Numbered from the stretch's first letter, positions 35,474 to 44,358 are shown. The stretch is DNA of 64,000 nt from Pontimicrobium aquaticum (GCF_005047595.1 NZ_SUPL01000004.1:124001-188000), one strand, 5' to 3'. The notes: generated by a model from the sequence alone, not told the origin. Numbers and translations: made by a program.

Positions 35474-37841
35474 AAAAGAAATTCAGTCGTTTTTTACCTC
35501 ACCAATTGGTTATTTAGTCATTGCTATATTTTTATTGACCAATGGATTATTTCTATGGGTTTTTAAAAGTGAATTCAATGTCTTAGACTATGGGTTTGCA
35601 GATTTATCGTCCTTTTTCTTTTTAGCTCCTTGGATATTACTTTTTTTAATACCAGCAGTATGTATGCGAAGTTTTAGTGATGAGAAAAAACAAGGGACTC
35701 TAGAACTATTACTGACTAAGCCCATTTCGCATACCAATGTTGTACTAGGGAAATACTTAGGTGCCTTTGTACTCATTCTTATAGCTTTACTCCCAACCTT
35801 AATTTACGTTTACACGGTTTATCAATTAGGAAATCCCATTGGTAATTTAGATACTGGAAGTACCATTGGCTCCTATTTTGGCTTGCTGTTTCTAATTGCA
35901 GCATATACATCTATTGGTATTTTTGCCTCTATACTAACCGACAATCAAATAGTCGCTTTTATAACAGCCATTGCTATCTGTTTCTTCTTTTATTATGGAT
36001 TTGATGCCATTGCTGATGTTTCTACTAGTACATTTATAGAGCAGTTAGGAATGAATTACCACTTTAAAAGCATTGGGCGAGGTGTTATTGACACTAGAGA
36101 CGTGCTTTATTTTGTAAGTGTAACGATATTTTTTCTTGCGCTAACCATTGTAAAAGTTGGTAATAAAAGTATCAATAAAAAGAAATGGGTTACGCTATCT
36201 GTATTGTTGCTAGGACTTTTTGTAGTGAATATCTTTTCAAACTCGATGTTTAAACGTTTCGACTTAACATCAGATAAACGCTATACACTAAGTGAGGCTT
36301 CAAAACAATTAGTAAAAGATGTAAGTTCTCCTATAATTATAGATGTGTTTTTAGAAGGTAAAGGTTTCCCATCAGAATTTAGACGGTTAAAAACCGAAAC
36401 ACAACAATTGCTAGAAGAGTTTACCAATACAAACCAGAATATCAATTTTGCATTTATAAACCCTATTGCAGATGAAGCCAGTAGAAATATAAACATCCAG
36501 CAGTTATCTGAAAGAGGGTTAACGCCAATGCAATTAAGTGTTCAGGAAAATGGCAGGACCACACAAGAGGTGATTTTTCCTTGGGCTTTGGCAAGCTACA
36601 ACGACCAAACCGTAAAAATTCCGTTACTAAAAAACAATATTGGTGCGACCAATGAAGAGAAAGTAGCCAATTCAATCCAACATCTAGAATATGCTTTTGC
36701 AGATGGATTTAAAAAATTGATTCACCAAAAAAGTAAAAAGGTGGCTGTACTAAAAGGCAATGAACAGTTAGACAATCGTTATATAGCCGATTTTGTAAAA
36801 ACCATTGGCCAATACTATTTAACTGCACCTTTTACCTTAGATAGTGTTGCTAGCAACCCTCAAAAAACACTGGATCAATTAAAAGATTTTGACCTTATAG
36901 TATCCGCAAAGCCTACTGAAGCCTTTACTGAAGAAGAAAAATATGTGTTAGACCAATACACCATGAATGGTGGCAAAAGTTTATGGTTAGTTGATAAAGT
37001 GGCTATGGATAAAGACAGCCTCTACAACGAATCTGGAGTGAGTTTCGCTACAGTTAGGGATTTAAATTTAACCGATTTCTTTTTTAAATATGGTGTAAGA
37101 ATCAACCCTGTTTTGGTAAACGACATGTACTCTGCTCCTATTGCGTTAGCTATTGGTGAAGGTAGTGAGGCGCAATTTCAACCTGTACAATGGCAATATT
37201 CGCCTTTAGCTTCAGGTAATAGCGAACACCCAATTGGCAACAACTTAAACTTAGTAAAGTTTGATTTTGCTAATCAAATAGACACTTTAAAAAATTCAGT
37301 TAAGAAAACCATTCTATTAAAAAGTTCACCACTTTCAAAACTAATTGGTGTTCCAAAAGAAATAAGTCTAGAAAGCATTACACAAGAGCCAGATAGAAGT
37401 ACTTATAATAACGGAAACCAAACCCTTGCAGTACTGTTAGAAGGTGAGTTTACTTCGGTTTATAACAATCGTGTAAAACCGTTACAGTTAGCTAACGACA
37501 AATCAACTAGCGTATCCACAAAAATGATAGTGGTTGCTGATGGCGATGTTATTAAAAACGAATTAAGGCGAAGTGGTCCATTGGAGTTAGGCTTTGATGC
37601 GTGGACAGGACGTATGTATGGTAACAAAGAATTCTTATTAAATGCCATTAACTATTTATTAGATGACAACGGACTTATAAACATTCGTTCCAAGGAAATA
37701 GCCATTGCATTTATGGATCCTGAAAAAATTAGTACCCAAAAACGTAAATGGCAAATTGTAAATATCGCATTACCACTAGTTTTGCTTGGTGTTTTTGGCT
37801 TTGCTTTTAACTTTATAAGAAAGAAAAAATACGCTACCTAG
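35457..37841 (+). CDS. gldFG: Fused gliding-motility ABC permease/auxiliary protein GldF-GldG
   Basis: This is a 794-residue protein combining two genes that are usually separate. Residues 1-240 are GldF: an ABC-2 permease with six membrane segments, a MRSFSDEKKQGTLELL cytosolic loop and a LTDNQIVAFITAIAICFFF helix. From about residue 243 (KKWVTLSVLLLGLFVVNIF) the GldG part begins, with FDLTSDKRYTLSE, a long periplasmic DUF4350/ABC-auxiliary domain and a C-terminal helix before RKKKYAT. No stop codon intervenes. With the GldA ATPase (not in the window) it forms a transporter needed for gliding in Flavobacterium. The dnaN neighbour is conserved synteny. Confidence 0.9.
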   Translation: MLAILKKEIQSFFTSPIGYLVIAIFLLTNGLFLWVFKSEFNVLDYGFADLSSFFFLAPWILLFLIPAVCMRSFSDEKKQGTLELLLTKPISHTNVVLGKYLGAFVLILIALLPTLIYVYTVYQLGNPIGNLDTGSTIGSYFGLLFLIAAYTSIGIFASILTDNQIVAFITAIAICFFFYYGFDAIADVSTSTFIEQLGMNYHFKSIGRGVIDTRDVLYFVSVTIFFLALTIVKVGNKSINKKKWVTLSVLLLGLFVVNIFSNSMFKRFDLTSDKRYTLSEASKQLVKDVSSPIIIDVFLEGKGFPSEFRRLKTETQQLLEEFTNTNQNINFAFINPIADEASRNINIQQLSERGLTPMQLSVQENGRTTQEVIFPWALASYNDQTVKIPLLKNNIGATNEEKVANSIQHLEYAFADGFKKLIHQKSKKVAVLKGNEQLDNRYIADFVKTIGQYYLTAPFTLDSVASNPQKTLDQLKDFDLIVSAKPTEAFTEEEKYVLDQYTMNGGKSLWLVDKVAMDKDSLYNESGVSFATVRDLNLTDFFFKYGVRINPVLVNDMYSAPIALAIGEGSEAQFQPVQWQYSPLASGNSEHPIGNNLNLVKFDFANQIDTLKNSVKKTILLKSSPLSKLIGVPKEISLESITQEPDRSTYNNGNQTLAVLLEGEFTSVYNNRVKPLQLANDKSTSVSTKMIVVADGDVIKNELRRSGPLELGFDAWTGRMYGNKEFLLNAINYLLDDNGLINIRSKEIAIAFMDPEKISTQKRKWQIVNIALPLVLLGVFGFAFNFIRKKKYAT

Positions 37842-37915
37842 TTGTTAATAAGTTTGTTTCTTATTTAGGTAGCTATAAGATATATTTGTAATAACTAATT
37901 ATACGAAAGATATTC

Positions 37916-39034
37916 ATGAAATTTATAGTATCAAGTACTTATTTACTTAAACAATTACAAGTTTTAGGAGGCGTTATAAATAACTCTAACACCCTACCGA
38001 TTTTAGATAATTTTTTGTTTGAACTCAACAATTCCGAATTAACAATTTCTGCAAGTGATTTAGAGACAACCATGTCGTCAACCATCAATGTTGAAAGTGA
38101 TAGCACAGGAAGTGTTGCTATTCCAGCAAAATTATTACTAGATACTTTAAAAACATTTCCTGAGCAACCATTAACTTTTATTGTTGAAGACAACAATACT
38201 ATTGAGATTAGCTCAAATCATGGTAAATATGCGTTAGCTTATGCCAATGGCGAAGAGTTTCCAAAAGCAGTAGCTCTTGAAAACCCTAGTGCTACAACAC
38301 TATCTGGTGATGTATTATCAACTGCAATTTCTAAAACTATTTTTGCAGCTGGAAATGACGATTTACGACCTGTAATGAGTGGTGTGTTCTTTCAATTTTC
38401 AACAGATAGTCTAACCTTTGTAGCTACTGATGCTCATAAATTGGTTAAGTATTCACGTAGTGATGTATCTGCAAACGAAACAGCTGAATTTATTATGCCT
38501 AAAAAGCCTTTAAATCTTTTAAAGGGAATTTTAGCTGGGACTGACGAAGATGTGTTGATTGAATATAACGATTCTAACGCAAAGTTTACTTTTGATAGCT
38601 CTGTACTGATTTGTCGCTTAATTGATGGAAAATACCCTAATTACGAAGCAGTAATTCCTAAGGAAAATCCTAATAAGTTAACTATAGACAGAACACAGTT
38701 TTTAAACTCTGTAAAACGTGTGTCTATTTTCTCAAATAAAACCACACATCAAATACGTTTAAAAATTGCAGGTGCCGAATTAAATATTTCTGCTGAAGAT
38801 ATTGACTACAGTAACAAGGCTGAAGAACGTCTAACTTGCGATTATCAAGGCGATGATATGCAAATAGGGTTTAACTCACGTTTCTTAACCGAAATGCTTA
38901 GTAATCTTAGCGCTAGTGAGGTACAACTAGAAATGAGTTTACCAAACAGAGCAGGAATTTTAACACCAATTGATGGGTTAGATGAAGGTGAAAATGTAAC
39001 GATGCTAGTGATGCCTGTGATGTTAAACAATTAA
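37916..39034 (+). CDS. dnaN: DNA polymerase III beta sliding clamp
   Basis: This 372-residue protein is the normal clamp length. The N-terminal FIVSSTYLLKQLQVLGGVI, GKYALAYANGEEFP, FVATDAHKLVKYSR and C-terminal MPVMLNN (peptide-pocket end) are all DnaN signatures. It forms the dimeric ring that tethers polymerase III and binds many repair enzymes, including polymerase V from the island. It follows gldFG after 74 bp and is closed by a strong terminator. Confidence 0.97.
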   Translation: MKFIVSSTYLLKQLQVLGGVINNSNTLPILDNFLFELNNSELTISASDLETTMSSTINVESDSTGSVAIPAKLLLDTLKTFPEQPLTFIVEDNNTIEISSNHGKYALAYANGEEFPKAVALENPSATTLSGDVLSTAISKTIFAAGNDDLRPVMSGVFFQFSTDSLTFVATDAHKLVKYSRSDVSANETAEFIMPKKPLNLLKGILAGTDEDVLIEYNDSNAKFTFDSSVLICRLIDGKYPNYEAVIPKENPNKLTIDRTQFLNSVKRVSIFSNKTTHQIRLKIAGAELNISAEDIDYSNKAEERLTCDYQGDDMQIGFNSRFLTEMLSNLSASEVQLEMSLPNRAGILTPIDGLDEGENVTMLVMPVMLNN

Positions 39035-39064
39035 GGTTTTAAGAAGAATAAATAAAACATAAAC

Positions 39065-39090
39065 AAAAGCTCACCAAATGGTGAGCTTTT
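39065..39090 (+). terminator. Terminator after dnaN
   Basis: The perfect 11-bp stem AAAAGCTCACC/GGTGAGCTTTT around AAAT is followed by T's, 30 bp after the dnaN stop. It is symmetrical enough to act in both directions, also for the DUF4870 gene. Confidence 0.85.
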
Positions 39091-39149
39091 TTATTATCTC
39101 GAAAATAAACTAACTAACTAATAAAACTAAGAGATAATGAGCTTTTATA

Positions 39150-39512
39150 TTATTTAATAAACTGAATAGACATTGGATAACTTGGGGTTTCGCCATTACT
39201 AGCTTTAATAGCATTAATAATTGGAAACACTACAGAAATAATGCCTAATATTATTAAGCCTAAAATCCCTAATCCTAACAACAATATTAATGGAATACAA
39301 ATAAGGGAATATACTAAAATACTTAATTGAAAGTTAATAATGTTTTTGCCGTGGCCATCCATATCATACACACGCTCTTTATTAACAAGCCATAAAATTA
39401 ATGGCAATAACAAACTTCCAAACCCTACAGCTAAGGTAATTAACTGACTTAAATGTGTTAGCACTATAAGCTGTTTGTCTTCTCTCATTGTTATATATTC
39501 GTCTGTTTTCAT
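39150..39512 (-). CDS. DUF4870 (Tic20-like) membrane protein
   Basis: A 120-residue protein with three to four membrane helices. HLSQLITLAVGFGSLLLPLILW is helix 1, followed by the family-typical HGKNIINFQLSILVYSLI and LGIISVVFPIINAIKASNGE. Tic20/DUF4870 proteins are widespread and of unknown function. It is divergent from the TonB receptor region; a GTAAC-N4-GTTAC dyad lies in the intergenic space. Confidence 0.85.
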   Translation of the reverse strand: MKTDEYITMREDKQLIVLTHLSQLITLAVGFGSLLLPLILWLVNKERVYDMDGHGKNIINFQLSILVYSLICIPLILLLGLGILGLIILGIISVVFPIINAIKASNGETPSYPMSIQFIK

Positions 39513-39552
39513 GATTAATATTTTTGATTGATTACCTGTTTGACGCAGACAT

Positions 39553-39566
39553 GTAACAAATGTTAC
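39553..39566. promoter_or_regulatory. GTAAC-N4-GTTAC site upstream of the copper-receptor genes
   Basis: GTAACAAATGTTAC is identical to the site at 55778. It lies between divergent genes, about 80 bp before the predicted start of the + strand transcript and without the usual 21-22-nt link to a -7 element on the minus strand. Confidence 0.55.
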
Positions 39567-39639
39567 AAAACAACACCTATAATTTAAAAAAGTGACAAAA
39601 ATCAGTTACAATTAAGAATATCTAAAATATCTTTGCCAT

Positions 39640-40023
39640 GTGAAATATGGCCTTATTATATTATCGTATATTTTATCCACACTAATACTTTTTAACAGTA
39701 TGAAAGTGTCTTTGACATTTGCATACTATGAGTTGGATCCTATAGGCTTTATTGAAAATTTATGTGAAAATATTGACAAACCCGAATTACAATGTAACGG
39801 TAAATGTCAATTAATGAAAGCTGCTAAATCCAGTTCAAGTGAAAATAAAAACGCTCCAAACATTATTAATTTTAAGGACATACTACTTTATAAAGAAAAC
39901 ATAATTACATATGTATTTACAAAAGATTTAGTAGTTGTATTTCAAAATTATAATTATCAAAATTTTTACAGCTATCAAAATCTATCAGACTGTTTTCATC
40001 CTCCTCAAATAGTCTTCTCATAA
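39640..40023 (+). CDS. Small membrane protein with CNGKC motif, upstream of TonB receptor
   Basis: This is a 127-residue protein starting at GTG. The first ~22 residues form a membrane helix (YGLIILSYILSTLILFNS). The first extracytoplasmic segment ends FIENLCENIDKPELQCNGKCQLMK, whose Cys residues (C, C and C) could bind metal; quoted in parts: FIENLC and CNGKCQLMK. TATCTTTG at 39628-39635 puts the transcript start almost on the GTG, so translation may be leaderless. A downstream ATG at 39700 would lose the helix. Similar small proteins often precede copper or iron TonB receptors in flavobacteria. Confidence 0.65.
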   Translation: MKYGLIILSYILSTLILFNSMKVSLTFAYYELDPIGFIENLCENIDKPELQCNGKCQLMKAAKSSSSENKNAPNIINFKDILLYKENIITYVFTKDLVVVFQNYNYQNFYSYQNLSDCFHPPQIVFS

Positions 40024-40092
40024 CACAAGTCTTTAGGTAAATTAATTACCAAACATCACTATTAAATTTAAAAAAATTTAAACATTTAAATT

Positions 40093-42189
40093 ATGAGAAA
40101 AATATATGGTATGCTCTTGTGCGTACTAATCTCAACTGTATCTTTTGCTCAAAACAAGAAAGAAAAAGATACCACAACTCAAAAAACAGTTAAGTTAAAT
40201 GAAGTTATTATTGTCGGAAATGTTAAAACAGATCCAACACACTCTAAAGTCTCCAATAAATATGAAGAGAATGTTGTGCAACCAAAAAATGTTGCCGACT
40301 TATTTAAAAATATAACTGGGTTTTCAACAATTAAAAGAGGTAATTATGCTATTGACCCTTCTTTTAGAGCCTCAAATTATGAGCAGTTAAATGTTCAGTA
40401 TGATGGAGGTACAAAAGCAATGCATGCATGTCCTAATAGAATGGATCCTATAACCACACATATTATTCCAGAAGAAATTGCCAAAATTGAAATAATTAAA
40501 GGCCCTTACACAGTAAGGTATGGTACTACTTTTGGTGGTGTCATTAACATAGTTACTAAAAAACCAGGAGTAGATGATTATGGTTTTCATGGAAATGCCT
40601 CTGTAGGTTATGAAGACAATGGAAGCTCTTTTTCTAATATGGTTGCCTTAAAATATGCCACTAAAACATACGATCTTACTGCAAATGCAGGCTATAAAGA
40701 TTTTGGGAGCTATGAAGATGGCTCCGATAAAGAAATTCCGTCATCATTTAGAAGTACCGATTATGGTATAAAATTTGGCTATAATTTTTCAGAAAGAGAA
40801 CGTATTCAAGCGCATTGGCGCCAATCTTTTGGTAGAGATGTTTTACATGCTGCGTTGCCTATGGATACTGATTATGACAATAGCAGCATCCTATCGTTAG
40901 ATTATAAAAAGGAATTTGAAAACAGCAAATTAAAAAGCTTAAGTACCAAAGTCTATTATAGTTATGTAGATCACTTAATGACCAATGCTAATAGACCTAA
41001 CTTCATGATGGTTGAGGCAGCATCTGCGGTAGAGGCCACTACTATTGGTGGTAAATTAGAACTAAAAGTTGTGCCTAATGAAAACTGGCAATTTTATAGT
41101 GGCTTAGATGCCACTTATATTGGTAGGGATGGTAATAGAGAACGCTTAGTAAAAATGATGAACGGTATGCCAATGCCTATGCCTATGTCTTTTACAGATA
41201 AGGTTTGGCAAGACTCCAACATAGCTGATTTAGGTGTATTTACCGAAGCTAAATGGTTTGCGAGCAATTCAACCATTTTTAATTTTGGGCTTCGTTATAA
41301 TATGGTAATAAGTAATATTAAAGATCCTGCCGACAATTTTGAAACAATGTACGATTTAGGCAGACGTACCGAAGGCAATATTAGTGGAACCGTATCTGTT
41401 AAAAAAGTAATTTCCCCGGATTTTACATTAGAAGCTGCTTATGGTAGAGGTGTAAGATCGGCAAATATGATAGAGCGTTTTATAAACCACTTTACCGTTG
41501 GACAAGATCCTTATGAGTATGTGGGAAATCCTAACTTAAAAGCTGAAGTAAACAATCAATTTGAAGTTGGATTTAAAGGAAAAAAAGATTTAACTAATAG
41601 CTTTAATAAGTTTGCTTATTCAGCTTCATTTTATTATGCTTTTTATGAAAACTACATTGTTGGTGTTGTAGATGAATCACTTAACAGACTCTATATGCCA
41701 ATGCAAGAACCAAGACATCCAAAGGTGTTTAGAAATATGGATAAAGCCTATAAAACAGGATTTGAAGCCGAAATGAAAATTGATTTTTTAGACAACTTCT
41801 ATTTTAAAACCGACATTTCTTATGTATATGCAAAAAACAAAGACTTAAACGAGTCATTACCTCTTACTCCACCTCTTACAACTAAACTTGGTTTAGGTTT
41901 TGAGAAGAAAACATATTGGGCTAATGCAACATTTAATTTAGTATCTAAGCAAGATAACATTGCTGAAACCTTTGGAGAAACATATACAAAAGGGTATGAA
42001 ACATTAGATATTCGCTTGGGACTAAAGCCTACTAAAAATATTACTATAGGTTTAGCTGCTACTAATGTTTTTGATCAAACATACAACGATCATTTGAGCT
42101 TTTCATTTACAAATCAAACAGGGTTTAACAGAGTTCCTATTAACGAACCTGGAAGAAACTTAACCGCGTTTTTACAGTATAAGTTTTAA
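40093..42189 (+). CDS. TonB-dependent outer-membrane receptor, probably copper (OprC/NosA-like)
   Basis: This is a 698-residue receptor. A signal peptide ends at SFAQ near residue 20, and KLNEVIIVGN begins the plug. The plug contains MHACPNRMDPITTHI, close to the CxxxMDPPT copper site known from OprC/NosA, and the conserved EIIKGPYTVRYGTTFGGVIN. The 22-strand barrel follows, with a Met-rich loop (MMNGMPMPMPMSF) and a C-terminal Phe (LTAFLQYKF). The Met/His/Cys-rich plug favours copper over iron. It is co-transcribed with the CNGKC protein and ends at a terminator. Confidence 0.85.
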   Translation: MRKIYGMLLCVLISTVSFAQNKKEKDTTTQKTVKLNEVIIVGNVKTDPTHSKVSNKYEENVVQPKNVADLFKNITGFSTIKRGNYAIDPSFRASNYEQLNVQYDGGTKAMHACPNRMDPITTHIIPEEIAKIEIIKGPYTVRYGTTFGGVINIVTKKPGVDDYGFHGNASVGYEDNGSSFSNMVALKYATKTYDLTANAGYKDFGSYEDGSDKEIPSSFRSTDYGIKFGYNFSERERIQAHWRQSFGRDVLHAALPMDTDYDNSSILSLDYKKEFENSKLKSLSTKVYYSYVDHLMTNANRPNFMMVEAASAVEATTIGGKLELKVVPNENWQFYSGLDATYIGRDGNRERLVKMMNGMPMPMPMSFTDKVWQDSNIADLGVFTEAKWFASNSTIFNFGLRYNMVISNIKDPADNFETMYDLGRRTEGNISGTVSVKKVISPDFTLEAAYGRGVRSANMIERFINHFTVGQDPYEYVGNPNLKAEVNNQFEVGFKGKKDLTNSFNKFAYSASFYYAFYENYIVGVVDESLNRLYMPMQEPRHPKVFRNMDKAYKTGFEAEMKIDFLDNFYFKTDISYVYAKNKDLNESLPLTPPLTTKLGLGFEKKTYWANATFNLVSKQDNIAETFGETYTKGYETLDIRLGLKPTKNITIGLAATNVFDQTYNDHLSFSFTNQTGFNRVPINEPGRNLTAFLQYKF

Positions 42190-42190
42190 T

Positions 42191-42228
42191 AAAAAAAGAG
42201 GGCAAATTAATTGTCCTCTTTTTTTTTA
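42191..42228 (+). terminator. Terminator after the TonB receptor
   Basis: AAAAAGAGGGCAA pairs with TTGTCCTCTTTTT (one G-T pair) around a 5-nt loop and is followed by T's. It also reads as a terminator for the minus-strand small gene at 42245. Confidence 0.8.
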
Positions 42229-42244
42229 CTAATTTAATTTATTT

Positions 42245-42397
42245 CTAATCTTTATTCTTTTTTCCACTGCTCATAAAAGAAATTAGTGCAACAATTAAAA
42301 TTAAACAGGCTAATCCAAAAACAGCCATCATAATAACACCGTTGTTCCAATCGTATAAAGCGATACTACTATTTATCATATTTAAAAGTATTTTCAT
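42245..42397 (-). CDS. 50-residue single-pass membrane protein
   Basis: A short frame of 50 codons starting MKILLNMINSS, then ALYDWNNGVIMMAVFG and a membrane helix LACLILIVALISFM, ending SSGKKNKD. A soluble polar head, one helix and a basic tail suggest a small inner-membrane subunit. Its own -7 element TATTTTTG (minus strand, 42405-42412) lies just upstream, giving a very short leader. It sits between the copper receptor and the sulfide-oxidation cluster. Function unknown, but the sequence is clearly protein-like. Confidence 0.7.
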   Translation of the reverse strand: MKILLNMINSSIALYDWNNGVIMMAVFGLACLILIVALISFMSSGKKNKD

Positions 42398-42448
42398 TGT
42401 TTATCAAAAATATAGTTAATGAATTAAATATTTTATGACTTTTATCAC

Positions 42449-42476
42449 AAAAAAAAGCCCAAGAAACCTTGGGCTT
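42449..42476 (-). terminator. Terminator between sqr/small RNA and the 50-residue gene
   Basis: A perfect 9-bp stem (CTTGGGCTT arm at 42468-42476, AAGCCCAAG arm at 42455-42463) with a 4-nt loop, then eight T's on the minus strand. Confidence 0.85.
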
Positions 42477-42547
42477 GCTATTAATCAACACTAAAATTAG
42501 ACGAAGTCTTATTTAAGCTGATCTGGTGCAAAAAAGCTAACTTCTTG
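42449..42547 (-). ncRNA. Candidate Crp/Fnr-controlled small RNA (about 100 nt)
   Basis: The interval has a GTAAC-N4-GTTAC site (42583-42596), then 22 nt later on the minus strand the -7-like TACTTTTA (42560-42553), then about 70 nt with no start codon after the predicted start, then a perfect terminator AAGCCCAAG/CTTGGGCTT (42455-42476) with eight T's. A small AGAC-TTC-GTCT hairpin lies inside. Spacing is identical to the sqr promoter. It could instead be a premature-termination leader for the 50-residue gene, but that gene has its own -7 element. Confidence 0.55.
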
Positions 42548-42552
42548 CTTTG

Positions 42553-42596
42553 TAAAAGTACTTAAATAAGTAAGAAACACTCGTAACATTGGTTAC
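42553..42596 (-). promoter_or_regulatory. GTAAC-N4-GTTAC site and -7 element of the candidate small RNA
   Basis: GTAACATTGGTTAC at 42583-42596, a 22-nt gap, then TACTTTTA at 42560-42553 (minus). It lies 3' of the sqr stop and faces away from sqr, so it does not serve sqr. Confidence 0.7.
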
Positions 42597-42603
42597 ATAG
42601 TAT

Positions 42604-43914
42604 CTAAACCTCTATTCCCTTCATCATTTTATTCCAATATAAGTATGGCAATCCATATTTTTTAAGCATCCATAATCTCCAATGTTCTTTTGAAGAATCG
42701 TTAATCATCATAGGGAACTTTTTAAGTTTAGGATCTGGTTCAAAATTCTTTTCGTAGTCAAACTCGGCTAATACCATTTTTCCGTAACCTGTAACCAAAG
42801 GACAAGATGTATAACCATTGTATTCTTTTGATGATATTGCATTAGCTTCAATCATTTTTAAAATATTTGCTACTGTTACTGGCACTTGTTTTCTAATAGC
42901 TGCTCCAGTTTTAGAAGTTGGTAAATTTGAGACGTCTCCTAGACTAAAAATATTTAGATACTTAGTATGCTGTGTTGTTTTTGGGTTTACCGAAACCCAA
43001 CCTGTCTCAGCAGCTAATGGTGAGTTTTTTATAAAATCAGGCGCACATTGAGGTGGTGCTAAATGCATCATATCAAAATGAATTCCAAATCGGTCTCCTT
43101 CTCTAGTTACTTTTACATCTTTATAGTTATATTGAATATCTCTATCTAACGAAGCCACATCACCATCAGCAATGGTTACACAACCTCCAGCTGTTAGGTC
43201 TTTATCTATTTCGTACCATGCAATTTTTTTATCTGCATCTACCTTTACCAACTTATGAAAGAATCGTACATTAATATCTTTTCTGTCAACCACATTCATG
43301 AGTGTATCAGCAATAACTTTTACTCCAAAAATAGAGCCGCTAGGTAAAGCAAACACAATATCTGTGTTTTTTCTAACTCCCTTTTTTCTAAAATAATCAT
43401 CTGCTAAGTACATTATTTTTTGAGGTGCTCCACCACACTTAATAGGTGTAGTTGGCTGAGTAAACAACGCTGTTCCTCCGTTAAAATTCTTTAAAGTCTC
43501 CCAAGTATGATTTGGATCTGTATAATTACTACAAACTACTCCTTTATCTATTGCTTCGGGAAGCCCTTCTACTAACTCAGGTGCTATTTTTAACCCTGGT
43601 ACTACAACTAAATAATCGTAAGTAAACTCATTACTTTTTTTGGTAACTACAGTATTACTTTCTGGTTTAAAAACATCAGCAAACTCCTTTATCCATTCTA
43701 CTCCTTTTGGGATTAACGAAGCCATTGGTTTAACAGTGTCGCTAAATTTATACGTATTGGCTCCAACTAATGTCCAAGCTGGTTGGTAATAATGTTTATC
43801 GGAGGGCTCAATTAAACCAATTTCTAAACTTGAGTTCTTTCGCTTTAATTGAGAGGCAACCATAATTCCTGCTGTTCCTCCTCCAATTATTAATACTTGA
43901 TAATGAGTTTTCAT
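42604..43914 (-). CDS. sqr: Sulfide:quinone oxidoreductase (SQOR-like)
   Basis: This is a 436-residue FAD enzyme. The Rossmann opening VLIIGGGTAGIMVASQL (residues ~7-23), VVPGLKIAPELVEGL, the Cys in VVCSNYTDPNH, KCGGAPQKIMYLADDYF near 160 and FSLGDVSNLPTSKTGAAIRKQ (FAD end, read in two parts) are typical of the mitochondrial-type SQOR. It oxidises sulfide to protein or glutathione persulfide and passes electrons to menaquinone at the inner face of the membrane. It has its own GTAAC-N4-GTTAC promoter. It starts the oxidation route completed by the persulfide dioxygenase and Soe-like genes upstream. Confidence 0.92.
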   Translation of the reverse strand: MKTHYQVLIIGGGTAGIMVASQLKRKNSSLEIGLIEPSDKHYYQPAWTLVGANTYKFSDTVKPMASLIPKGVEWIKEFADVFKPESNTVVTKKSNEFTYDYLVVVPGLKIAPELVEGLPEAIDKGVVCSNYTDPNHTWETLKNFNGGTALFTQPTTPIKCGGAPQKIMYLADDYFRKKGVRKNTDIVFALPSGSIFGVKVIADTLMNVVDRKDINVRFFHKLVKVDADKKIAWYEIDKDLTAGGCVTIADGDVASLDRDIQYNYKDVKVTREGDRFGIHFDMMHLAPPQCAPDFIKNSPLAAETGWVSVNPKTTQHTKYLNIFSLGDVSNLPTSKTGAAIRKQVPVTVANILKMIEANAISSKEYNGYTSCPLVTGYGKMVLAEFDYEKNFEPDPKLKKFPMMINDSSKEHWRLWMLKKYGLPYLYWNKMMKGIEV

Positions 43915-43953
43915 GAATTTTAATATTAGTTAGTACTTTGATTATTAAGACAC

Positions 43954-43997
43954 TAAAGTTAGCTTCAATTTTCTACAACATCTGTAACCTTAGTTAC
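43954..43997 (-). promoter_or_regulatory. GTAAC-N4-GTTAC promoter of sqr
   Basis: GTAACCTTAGTTAC at 43984-43997, a 22-nt gap, then TAACTTTA (43961-43954, minus), near the -7 consensus. Confidence 0.75.
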
Positions 43998-44002
43998 AAA
44001 AA

Positions 44003-44026
44003 AAGGCAACTTTACAGCTGCCCTTT
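44003..44026 (-). terminator. Terminator after the thioredoxin gene
   Basis: GGCAGC pairs with GTTGCC (one G-T pair) around a 6-nt loop on the minus strand and is followed by seven T's, 36 bp after the trx stop. Confidence 0.7.
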
Positions 44027-44061
44027 AAATTAATAAACAAGTAGAACATTAAAAATTTATA

Positions 44062-44358
44062 CTAACTAAACTTATAAATTATGTTTATTAACTCATTTTT
44101 ATCGATTATTCCAGATTGCCGCCATAATTGCTTACCATTTTTAAATAAAATAAATGTTGGAACACCTCTTACTTGATATTTTGCTGCCAATTGAGAATTA
44201 GTATCTACATTAATTTTAATAATTGAGATAGCTTCTTTAAGCTCGCCTTTTACCTCTTTTAGTTTTGATTCCATTACCTTGCATGGACCACACCATTCAG
44301 CGTAAAAATCGACTAATACAGGAATATCTTTGCTTATTATTTCTTTAAAAGAACTCAT
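44062..44358 (-). CDS. Thioredoxin
   Basis: A 98-residue thioredoxin with the redox motif WCGPCK near residues 22-27, the cis-Pro in VRGVPTFILFKNGK and no signal peptide, so it is cytosolic. Its start codon overlaps the cytochrome c stop by one base (TAATG), so the two are translationally coupled. In this setting it probably reduces persulfides or polysulfides produced by SQR. It shares the promoter of the cytochrome gene. Confidence 0.93.
   Translation of the reverse strand: MSSFKEIISKDIPVLVDFYAEWCGPCKVMESKLKEVKGELKEAISIIKINVDTNSQLAAKYQVRGVPTFILFKNGKQLWRQSGIIDKNELINIIYKFS

Noticed and set aside
42481-42600. A 26-codon frame (starts MLRVFLTYL) across the candidate small RNA
   Set aside because: Its ATG lies inside the GTAAC-N4-GTTAC site, upstream of the predicted transcript start, so it could not be translated from that transcript.
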